Position numbers and translations under genes: made by a program. The notes beneath the pieces were generated by a model. That model was not told the origin of the DNA and searched no databases. It saw only the letters and a list, made by a program, of their open reading frames with translations. 32,203 nucleotides of DNA from Candidatus Methanoperedens sp. (GTDB lineage: Archaea > Halobacteriota > Methanosarcinia > Methanosarcinales > Methanoperedenaceae), in contig JAQUNZ010000026.1 in assembly GCA_028717345.1 (NCBI GenBank), forward strand, positions 1 through 32,203. Direction: 5' to 3'. Numbering within the stretch: the stretch's first letter is position 1; each line of letters opens with the position of its first letter. Shown here one piece after another: positions 1 to 6,669 of this stretch.

Positions 1-2
1 AG

Positions 3-770
3 GTGCTTGACTGGAGCTTTGATCTCGGCATAAAACAGCTTACTGTTTATGCTTTTTCAACAGAGAACTTTGAACGGGCTGACGATGAGAAAAACCAGCT
101 TTTTGACCTTATCGGGATAAAGTTCGACAAAATATGCAGTGATGAACGCACCCACAGGCGCAGGATGAGAGTTCGGGTGATAGGAAATATAGATATACTT
201 CCCCCCAATCTGCAGTCTGCGGCAAGACGGGCGCAGGAGATCACAAAGAATTACGACGGTGTGTATCTCAATGTGGCGCTGGCTTATGGAGGAAGACAGG
301 AACTCGTGGATGCGACGCGAGCCATGGCTCGAGAAATTAGAAACGGCAGGCTATCCCTCAAGGATATCTCTGAAGATACCATCTCTAAAAATATGTATCC
401 ATCAGGCGGTTCAGTCCCATGCGTAGATCTGATCATCAGGACAGGCGGAGATGAGCGAATATCCAATTTCCTTCCCTGGCAGGCGAACGGGAATGAATGC
501 GCGGCTTATTTTTGCGCTCCGTTCTGGCCTGAATTCAGGAGGATCGACCTGCTTCGTGCAATACGCACATACCAGACACGCGAACATGAGAGACAGAAAA
601 ATACTGTCATGAGGATAGTGAAACTTCTGAGCTATTACGGGAAGGTCGAGGTGGAGGATGTTTACAGGATATCACAGAGATCCATCAACGTCCCTAAAAA
701 AGAGTTAGTAAAAATAATGCATGAACTGACACACCACAACACTATAATGTACAACATGATCAGGTGGTAA
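3..770 (+). CDS. uppS: Polyprenyl (undecaprenyl-type) diphosphate synthase, 5'-truncated
   Basis: Cis-prenyltransferase that condenses isopentenyl diphosphate units to build the long lipid carrier used in glycan assembly; in archaea the allylic primer is usually geranylgeranyl diphosphate. The frame is open to the window edge, and the first codon (GTG) is almost certainly internal, because the family's N-terminal catalytic DGNRR region is missing. The visible part opens with LTVYAFSTENF (conserved region III). It contains LIIRTGGDERISNFLPWQ (region V, around residues 143-160) and FWPEFRRIDLLRAIRTYQ near the usual family end. About 55 further residues follow (VMRIVKLLSYYGKVEVEDVY onwards), longer than the bacterial enzyme, so this copy carries a C-terminal extension of unknown role. 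It ends 2 nt from the convergent nikR stop. Family assignment is firm; primer specificity is not visible. Confidence 0.93.
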   Translation: MLDWSFDLGIKQLTVYAFSTENFERADDEKNQLFDLIGIKFDKICSDERTHRRRMRVRVIGNIDILPPNLQSAARRAQEITKNYDGVYLNVALAYGGRQELVDATRAMAREIRNGRLSLKDISEDTISKNMYPSGGSVPCVDLIIRTGGDERISNFLPWQANGNECAAYFCAPFWPEFRRIDLLRAIRTYQTREHERQKNTVMRIVKLLSYYGKVEVEDVYRISQRSINVPKKELVKIMHELTHHNTIMYNMIRW

Positions 771-772
771 AG

Positions 773-1195
773 TTAAATCTCTTCTCCAGGGATGATGGTC
801 GTGAGTTTGACATGCTTTACCCCTCTTAAAGTCATTATCTTCTCAGCCACCTTTTTAACTTCCTTTCCTTCTCCCATTACAAGCAATACTTCCATACACA
901 TGTCATGACTTATGTGTATGTGAAGCGAGGAGCGTATTATTGAGGAGAACTCATGTTCAACATCAAGCAGTGAGTTCACAAGACCTCTCTGGCTGTGGTC
1001 GTACACCATAGAGATCGTTCCAGCTCTTTCGCCTTCCACTTCGCTCATCCATGCATAGTAGCGGATGTAGCTGCGTATCGCGTCCCGTATGCCTTCCGAG
1101 CGTGATGAGTAGCCCCTTTTTGTGATTATTTCATCGAATTTTTCAAGCAGGTTCTCCGGAAGAGATACACCAATGCGGGTCAGTTCCTGTTCCAT
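773..1195 (-). CDS. nikR: Nickel-responsive transcriptional regulator NikR
   Basis: Ribbon-helix-helix repressor of nickel uptake genes. Residues 1-45 form the RHH DNA-binding domain (TRIGVSLPENLLEKFDEI, then SSRSEGIRDAIRSYI). The rest is the ACT-like nickel domain. The high-affinity Ni ligands of the family are all present: H81 in DVEHEF, H92 and H94 in LHIHISHDMC, and C100. The length of 140 aa is normal. The gene is transcribed away from proS. A TATA-like element (TTTAAAAATATA on the minus strand, about 1219-1230) sits about 29 nt before the ATG, so the message is probably leaderless. No nickel transporter or hydrogenase gene is adjacent, so its targets lie elsewhere. Confidence 0.93.
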   Translation of the reverse strand: MEQELTRIGVSLPENLLEKFDEIITKRGYSSRSEGIRDAIRSYIRYYAWMSEVEGERAGTISMVYDHSQRGLVNSLLDVEHEFSSIIRSSLHIHISHDMCMEVLLVMGEGKEVKKVAEKIMTLRGVKHVKLTTIIPGEEI

Positions 1196-1300
1196 TCATT
1201 AATCGCCTGACATTTCAATATATTTTTAAACATGATATATCTTTTCATTTTTCAAAATACTTATAGCCCATAAGACAATATTAGCATCCAGGTGACCTTC
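1196..1300. promoter_or_regulatory. Divergent promoter region nikR / proS
   Basis: AT-rich spacer between two divergent genes. For nikR, a minus-strand TATA element lies at about 1219-1230. For proS, AAAATACTTATA at 1254-1265 precedes an AGGTGA Shine-Dalgarno at 1290-1295, which sits 5 nt before the ATG at 1301. That spacing decides the proS start in favour of ATG 1301 over the in-frame GTG at 1292. I did not find a convincing long NikR-type palindrome here. Confidence 0.5.
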
Positions 1301-2746
1301 ATGGCAGAAAAGCAAACAGAAGAAAAAAAATCAGCACTTCCATCAAAATCAAATTTTAGTGAATGGTATAATGAACTTCTCCTCACAGGAGAAATAATGG
1401 ACGTGCGCTACCCGGTAAAGGGACTGTATGTCTGGTTCCCCTTCGGCTTTGATGTGCGAAAGCGTACCTATGCCATTATTCGCGAACTGCTTGATAAAGA
1501 CCACCAGGAAGCGCTTTTTCCTTTGCTGATCCCTGAGACAGAGTTCATGAAGGAAGCTGAGCATATAAAAGGCTTCGAGAATGAAGTGTACTGGGTCACC
1601 CATGGCGGCAAGAATGAGCTTGATGTCAAGCTTGCGATGCGACCGACATCAGAAACAGCTATTTATCCAATGTATAAGGTATGGGTGCGCTCTCATGCCG
1701 ACCTGCCGATCAGGATATACCAGATAGTCAATACGTTCAGGTATGAAACAAAACACACACGCCCCCTTATCCGCCTTCGCGAGATCACATCGTTCAAAGA
1801 GGCGCATACTGTACATGCTACCTGGGATGAGGCGGCTGAGCAGGTGAAGGAAGCCACGCGCATTTACCAGGAGTTCTACAGGCGTCTTGCAATACCCACA
1901 ATTGTCTCAAAGCGCCCGGACTGGGATAAGTTCCCAGGCGCGGATTACACGATGGCTGTGGATACGCTGATGCCTGATGGCAAGACGCTGCAGATAGGAA
2001 CCGCGCATCATCTCGGGAGTAACTTTGCAAAGACATTTGATATTAAGTACGAAAACTTGAACGGCGAGCAGGTGTACGCCCACCAGACCTGTTACGGAAT
2101 ATCAGAGCGCAGTATCGCGGCTCTCATATCGATCCATGGCGACGATAAGGGTCTTGTTTTTCCTCCTGAAGTAGCGCCAGTCCAGGTGGCAGTAATCCCG
2201 ATAATATTCGGAAACAGCGAGGATATAATAAAAGCATGCAGCGATGTTGCTGAAGTGCTGAAAAAAGATGGTATTCGTGTTGCTCTTGACACAAGTGATG
2301 AGCGTCCCGGAGCCAAGTATTACAGGTGGGAGATGAAAGGAGTGCCTGTGCGCGTGGAGATAGGTCCGCGCGACCTGAAAAACAACGTAGCAACTATCGT
2401 AAGGAGGGACACCGGAGGCAAGGAAACAGCCCCGCTGGCTAATATCTTGGAAGAGGTAAGAAAGCGGTTTGAGGCTGTCCACAAAAGCCTGTTTGAAAAA
2501 GCTTCGAACTCTCTAAATGAACGAATAATCAACTGTGATACACTTGAAGAAGTAAAGGAAAGGATCACGAATGGCATCGCAAGGATACCCTGGTGCCTTG
2601 AACGCGAATGCGGACTTGCGATGGAAGAAGCAGTGGGTGCCGGGATATTAGGTGTCCCTGAGGGAGACCTCGGGTCAGGTACGGGAAAGTGCCCGGTATG
2701 CGGTAAAGGAACCCAAAATATGGCTATTATGGCAAAGACCTATTAG
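1301..2746 (+). CDS. proS: Prolyl-tRNA synthetase, archaeal/eukaryotic type
   Basis: Class II aminoacyl-tRNA synthetase that charges tRNA-Pro. The class II core is clear: the [19 protein letters not shown] segment, the motif 2 region [19 protein letters not shown], and the motif 3 region [20 protein letters not shown]. An anticodon-binding domain follows ([10 protein letters not shown] onwards). The C-terminus carries a zinc-type CPVCGKG segment and ends in Tyr, as is usual for the archaeal/eukaryotic form, which lacks the bacterial editing insertion. Starting at ATG 1301 gives 481 aa, normal for the family, and uses the AGGTGA ribosome binding site. The last 4 bases overlap the convergent substrate-binding protein gene. 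Confidence 0.97.
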   Translation: MAEKQTEEKKSALPSKSNFSEWYNELLLTGEIMDVRYPVKGLYVWFPFGFDVRKRTYAIIRELLDKDHQEALFPLLIPETEFMKEAEHIKGFENEVYWVTHGGKNELDVKLAMRPTSETAIYPMYKVWVRSHADLPIRIYQIVNTFRYETKHTRPLIRLREITSFKEAHTVHATWDEAAEQVKEATRIYQEFYRRLAIPTIVSKRPDWDKFPGADYTMAVDTLMPDGKTLQIGTAHHLGSNFAKTFDIKYENLNGEQVYAHQTCYGISERSIAALISIHGDDKGLVFPPEVAPVQVAVIPIIFGNSEDIIKACSDVAEVLKKDGIRVALDTSDERPGAKYYRWEMKGVPVRVEIGPRDLKNNVATIVRRDTGGKETAPLANILEEVRKRFEAVHKSLFEKASNSLNERIINCDTLEEVKERITNGIARIPWCLERECGLAMEEAVGAGILGVPEGDLGSGTGKCPVCGKGTQNMAIMAKTY

Positions 2747-3780
2747 CTCGTCTTTATTTCAAACCCCTCGAACATCTTCCTCATTATAGTATCCTGGCAG
2801 GTGCCAAAACCCGTGGTTGCTATCCTGCGCCCGTTAAGGTCACCGAGAGTGTTTATGCCGGAATCCGACCTGACAACAAGCGAAGACCCGCCTGTATTCA
2901 CTCCGCTTATTACAGCGATCCTTCCATTATCATCTATTTTAAACTTTAAGATCACGGTTGTACCAAGTTCCGCTGCATCTACTTCCCTGTGTTTGAAAGC
3001 ATCTAATATTGCCCTTCCGTTCCTGTATCCCGTGAACTGGATGTTTTTCCCCGGAATAAGACCTGTTTTTTCAAAATAGCCTTCCTTCTGGGCTACATAT
3101 ATCGCAAGATAGTGGATATTGCCATCAATATATCCGAACCTTATGCTTTCATTAACAGCAGGAGGTGTCCAATCAGGATTATCATCGAGCCTGTTCCTTA
3201 CCTCAGTATAATATTTATCTATGAAAAATTTTTCCAGGAAATCATCAACATCTTTATATCCGATTGAATCCATGCTATTTTTTAGCGCACCGGCTTCATA
3301 AAGTATCTTTAATCCTTCTTTTGTCTGGGCAATGTCAGGAAATTCGACATACTGCGTATTATTGAGAGCGGCAATGACCCTTTCCCTGTCAAGTCCTGAA
3401 AACTTTTCCCCGTATCCCAGTACTTTTTCACGGTTGGCAGGGTCGTTTATAAATCTCGTGCCTTTAACAAGAGCCCAGACAACCGCTATTCTTGTATTTT
3501 CATCTTTTATGTCTTCGGAAAAGGCAAGCGCGCAGGAAGGATGATTTTCCCAGGCGTCTTTTGAATTGACAAGAGACTTTCCATAGCCATCAAATACCGC
3601 TTTTGCCGGGAAGGGTTCCCAGGAAATAAAACCATCAATTGTGCCGTTCTTCAATGCTTCAGACATCTCATTTGGTGTCATGGACACAACATATATCGTT
3701 TTTTTTGGCGGGTTCATCTCATAGACCGCAAGTCCGGCGAACAGAAAAAGCACGAACAAAACAACATAATATTTATTCAT
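2743..3780 (-). CDS. Membrane-anchored NMT1/SsuA-type substrate-binding protein with swapped halves
   Basis: Extracytoplasmic solute-binding protein of the NMT1/TauA/SsuA type II fold, 345 aa. Residues 5-21 are a hydrophobic signal or anchor segment. Residues about 28-195 match the second half of the family: [46 protein letters not shown]. Residues about 212-345 match the first half: [68 protein letters not shown]. The protein stops right after the helix where a normal protein would run into the strand now placed at its N-terminus. The order is therefore a circular permutation, joined by a linker at about 196-211. Its ATG overlaps the kinase stop (ATGA), so it is translationally coupled to the kinase. 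No permease or ATPase gene is adjacent, which suggests ligand sensing rather than transport. The ligand is unknown. A remnant of a tandem-domain ancestor is an alternative. Confidence 0.8.
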   Translation of the reverse strand: MNKYYVVLFVLFLFAGLAVYEMNPPKKTIYVVSMTPNEMSEALKNGTIDGFISWEPFPAKAVFDGYGKSLVNSKDAWENHPSCALAFSEDIKDENTRIAVVWALVKGTRFINDPANREKVLGYGEKFSGLDRERVIAALNNTQYVEFPDIAQTKEGLKILYEAGALKNSMDSIGYKDVDDFLEKFFIDKYYTEVRNRLDDNPDWTPPAVNESIRFGYIDGNIHYLAIYVAQKEGYFEKTGLIPGKNIQFTGYRNGRAILDAFKHREVDAAELGTTVILKFKIDDNGRIAVISGVNTGGSSLVVRSDSGINTLGDLNGRRIATTGFGTCQDTIMRKMFEGFEIKTS

Positions 3781-5588
3781 GGTTCCGCCTTTTTCAACCT
3801 GAAACTGAAAGTGCTGCCGCCTCCTGGTTTACTCTCAACATGTATCTGGCTGCCGTGCGTCCGGATAATACCGCTCGCTATAGAAAGCCCGAGACCGCAC
3901 CCGCCTATTTTTCTCCTTGATGTGCTATCCACCTGGTAGAATTTGTCAAATATCTTCTCTAATTTTTCTTTATCTATCCCGATACCTGTATCTTTCATAC
4001 TGACCTCGATACTATCTCCCAGGTCTTTAACAGATATAAGTATGCTTCCGCCTTCGGGTGTGAATTTAAATGCATTCCCGGCAAGATTGTTAAGGACGAT
4101 TATAAGCTTTTCTTTATCGGCAATAATCTGCGGGAGAGAATCCGGGATATCAAGGGATATTGTAATTTTCTTTTTCAGGGCAAGCTGCCCGATATTTTCA
4201 ATGACTGCATTCACAATTTCACGCATGTCCACATTTTCAAACTGGAACTCCATCTTACCAGCTTCCATCTTTGAAAGGTCAAGGATGTCGTTTATCATCC
4301 TTGTCTGCCTGTCGATATTTTTTATAATGACCCTCAACATCTCTTTTCGCTCAACAGGATCGGCATTATCATCGGTTTCCAGATATTCGGCTGAGACTTT
4401 TATTGTCGAAAGCGGCGTCTTGAGTTCATGAGATATAAGAGAGATAAATTCAGATTTCATCACATCGAGCTTTTTTAATCCCTCGTTCGCATCAATGAGT
4501 TCCCGGTTCTTTTTTTCAAGGTCATGGTTTGCAAGTTGAATTCTATCCTCAAGTTTTTTCCGTATGAAGAGAAGTTCGGAGGCTGTCTGGTTGAATATCT
4601 CTGCCAGCCGTCCGATTTCATTGCTGGAAGTTACAGGTATCGGTCTGAAGTTTCCTTTTACAAGATCGATAGCCCCGTTTTCAAGGGATTTTATGGGTTC
4701 TGTGAGCCGCCTTGATATGACCACAGCCAGGAAGACCACTCCTATGATCGCAAAAAAAGATACGGTTACCATTAACCGTCCAAGGGTCACAACTCCGGTG
4801 TAAGCCTCATCTATATTCTCCTCCACGATGAGACCCCACCTGTAAAGAGGAAGCCAGTAATAGGAACCAAGTACTTTTTCGCCCTTATAGTTGATGTATT
4901 CGGCTATCCCGTTCTTTTCATATCTTACTTCCCTGACAGCATGATTGTCATCGATGCTGCGAAGCAGTATCATCGACCGGTTCTTGTGAAATATGATATT
5001 CCCATCCTTATTGACGATAAAAACCTCCCCTGATTTCCCGACATCTATGTTTTCGATGATCCTGTAGAGATTCTCAAGGCTGACCCTGGCTGCCATTATT
5101 CCCGTGATAGTGCCGTTGTTTTTAACCGGGTTTGCTATTATCATTTCTGAAGAGCCAGGAATTTCAGAAAGAGAGACATCGGACACATACAGTTTTCCAT
5201 TTGCAGCCTCGGTGAAATAACGTTCGTTGCCTGCATTTCCCTCTCGATCCAGGGTCGAGAAAATGATGCTTCCATTGAGGTCAAGTATGAAAAACTCCCT
5301 GTATACTCCCCTGTATCCTCTCACAAAAGTGTCAAGGTACTCATGGAGCTGTTTTTTATCCTTGGATACAACTATCCTGGACTGCGAGATAACTCGCATG
5401 TCATCTTTTCTTGCAGCCATCCAGTTATCTATGGCATTCCCGGTGTTTTCTGTCGCCCCGAGAAGTTTTTCCATCACGGATGCACGGATGGCTTCTTTGC
5501 CGTTATCATAGGAGATGTAAGCTACAATGGAAAGCGGGATTACGGATATCAACAGAAAAAAAAGGATAATTTCTGATCGTATTCTCAC
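3777..5588 (-). CDS. Cache-HAMP sensor histidine kinase
   Basis: Membrane sensor kinase of 603 aa. TM1 is at about 7-27. An extracellular Cache-type sensor fills about 30-265 (FILDLNGSIIFSTLDREGN, then FIVNKDGNIIFHKN). TM2 is at about 270-292, followed by HAMP at about 292-345 and a coiled coil to about 375. The HisKA domain has the phosphoacceptor H387 in FISLISHELKTPLSTIK. The HATPase_c domain shows N505 in NNLAGNAFKFTPEGG, DTGIGI at 533-538 and a GLGLSI loop near 565-570, so all catalytic boxes are intact. It lies 16 nt after the response regulator gene, its probable partner, and its stop overlaps the start of the substrate-binding protein. Ligand input could come through the Cache domain directly or through the neighbouring binding protein. 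Confidence 0.93.
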   Translation of the reverse strand: MRIRSEIILFFLLISVIPLSIVAYISYDNGKEAIRASVMEKLLGATENTGNAIDNWMAARKDDMRVISQSRIVVSKDKKQLHEYLDTFVRGYRGVYREFFILDLNGSIIFSTLDREGNAGNERYFTEAANGKLYVSDVSLSEIPGSSEMIIANPVKNNGTITGIMAARVSLENLYRIIENIDVGKSGEVFIVNKDGNIIFHKNRSMILLRSIDDNHAVREVRYEKNGIAEYINYKGEKVLGSYYWLPLYRWGLIVEENIDEAYTGVVTLGRLMVTVSFFAIIGVVFLAVVISRRLTEPIKSLENGAIDLVKGNFRPIPVTSSNEIGRLAEIFNQTASELLFIRKKLEDRIQLANHDLEKKNRELIDANEGLKKLDVMKSEFISLISHELKTPLSTIKVSAEYLETDDNADPVERKEMLRVIIKNIDRQTRMINDILDLSKMEAGKMEFQFENVDMREIVNAVIENIGQLALKKKITISLDIPDSLPQIIADKEKLIIVLNNLAGNAFKFTPEGGSILISVKDLGDSIEVSMKDTGIGIDKEKLEKIFDKFYQVDSTSRRKIGGCGLGLSIASGIIRTHGSQIHVESKPGGGSTFSFRLKKAEP

Positions 5589-5604
5589 ATATCCACCACA
5601 GGGA

Positions 5605-6129
5605 TCATAAGTTTCTTGTTCTTCGAAGGGCAGTTTTTATTCGGGCTTTTAATTCGCTTAGATTGAAAGGTTTTGTTACATAGTCATCGGCGCCGATATC
5701 CAGACCCCTGATTTTATCTCCGACATCATCCCTTGCTGTCAGCATGATGATCTGAGTGTTCTTCAGGTTCATCTCTTTTTTTAACCGGTTACATACCTCA
5801 TAACCATCCATTCCAGGCATCATAAGGTCAAGCAGTATTACATCAGGCGTCTCTGCGCTTGCTTTCTGGAGCGCTTCCTGACCGCTGTATGCTTCAACAA
5901 CTTTGTAATTCTCACGCTCAAGTGATCGCTTCAAAGGCAGGAGCGAATCCATGTCATCGTCAACTATCAGTATTATTGATCTCGTATCGGAAAAGTTTCG
6001 TATCCGCGCTGCAATTTCATTTTCCGGGATTCCAATGATCCCTGACATCTCATTGTTTGGGATATTACTGTCCTTTGTTATCAGTTGAAGGATCCTGTCA
6101 TCTATGTCATCTATGGCATCTCTGTTCAT
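5605..6129 (-). CDS. Response regulator with N-terminal AsnC-like HTH and C-terminal REC
   Basis: 174 aa. Residues about 5-46 resemble an AsnC/Lrp-type helix-turn-helix (DDIDDRILQLITKDSNIPNN, then IGIPENEIAARI). Residues about 51-170 are a complete receiver domain: acidic pocket D57-D59, phosphoacceptor D101 in LLDLMMPGMDGYEV, T131 in IIMLTARDD, and K153 in YVTKPFNLSELK. The domain order, DNA-binding before receiver, is the reverse of the usual OmpR-type layout. The start ATG shares its A with the stop of the upstream winged-helix gene (TAATG), indicating coupling. It probably receives phosphate from the kinase encoded just downstream. The receiver call is certain; the HTH call is moderately sure. 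Confidence 0.88.
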   Translation of the reverse strand: MNRDAIDDIDDRILQLITKDSNIPNNEMSGIIGIPENEIAARIRNFSDTRSIILIVDDDMDSLLPLKRSLERENYKVVEAYSGQEALQKASAETPDVILLDLMMPGMDGYEVCNRLKKEMNLKNTQIIMLTARDDVGDKIRGLDIGADDYVTKPFNLSELKARIKTALRRTRNL

Positions 6130-6431
6130 TATTTACCACTCCCATCAATAATATGCCTGAGACCATCCTTGAATTTTATCAGGTATTTTGTAAGTTCGTT
6201 GTCCTGATTCAACCTGAAAACCCGTATCTGTTTTCCGAGCGGTCTTTCGGTTACCAGATCTATTTCCAGAAGCGGTTCAATGACCCTTGATACCGTGGAA
6301 TGTGACAGACCGGTATCTGCCGCGATCCCGGAAAGGTAGGTGTCGTTGTCTTTATTGTTAAGCAAATATTCCAGAACAGTTAGCTGCGCTGTATTGCCAA
6401 ATATTTTTTCAAGGGAACCGGGGTTTTGCAT
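6129..6431 (-). CDS. Winged-helix transcriptional regulator
   Basis: Small DNA-binding protein of 100 aa and first gene of the leftward sensor operon. The sequence LTVLEYLLNNKDNDTYLSGI, then TGLSHSTVSRVIEPLLEI and a wing (LVTERPLGKQIRVFRL), is typical of archaeal winged-helix regulators of the MarR/ArsR class. It has no obvious ligand domain. It probably controls its own operon. AT-rich repeats directly upstream (TTATCTTAATATG, then ATAATCTTATC at about 6444-6470) and the palindrome at 6526-6540 are possible binding sites. Its coupling to a receiver protein with its own HTH suggests that the two may act together. Confidence 0.85.
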   Translation of the reverse strand: MQNPGSLEKIFGNTAQLTVLEYLLNNKDNDTYLSGIAADTGLSHSTVSRVIEPLLEIDLVTERPLGKQIRVFRLNQDNELTKYLIKFKDGLRHIIDGSGK

Positions 6432-6525
6432 ATCAATAATAATGTTATCTTAATATGATATAATCTTATCTTTTTTTCGAAGTGAAATATTTATTTTAGA
6501 CGCACATGAACAAAAATATTAAATA

Positions 6526-6560
6526 CTATTAAGTTAATAGGAAAGTTTGTCGATTAATAG
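6526..6560. promoter_or_regulatory. Palindrome CTATTAAGTTAATAG plus a third TTAATAG half-site
   Basis: CTATTAA-G-TTAATAG at 6526-6540 is a perfect 7-bp-arm dyad with a 1-bp centre. The half-site TTAATAG recurs at 6554-6560. The cluster lies between the divergent winged-helix gene and uvrC. Its form fits a dimeric winged-helix operator, but which protein binds it is not shown by the sequence. Confidence 0.4.
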
Positions 6561-6564
6561 TCAG

Positions 6565-6624
6565 GCGGGTTGGGGTGTGGTGGTATCTTAATCCGAAAGA
6601 TCAGTGGAAAAAGTCCACATCTGC
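6565..6624 (+). other. Foldable segment upstream of uvrC (possible structured RNA)
   Basis: Three helices can form in order. The outer stem GCGGGT/ATCTGC (6565-6570 with 6619-6624, two G-U pairs) encloses hairpin ATCTT-7 nt-AAGAT (6585-6601) and hairpin GTGGA-5 nt-TCCAC (6604-6618). The layout recalls a tRNA without a D stem. However, the 7-nt loop lacks T33, there is no TTCGA T-loop, and there is no canonical acceptor, so it is not a functional tRNA. It could be a uvrC leader, a decayed tRNA or chance. Confidence 0.25.
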
Positions 6625-6669
6625 GAAATGATTATGGGAACATAAAGCAGAATCTGAAATCGTAATTAA

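Noticed and set aside
6565-6624. Functional tRNA gene
   Set aside because: It has no D stem, no T33 in the anticodon-like loop and no TTCGA T-loop, so it was kept only as a foldable segment.
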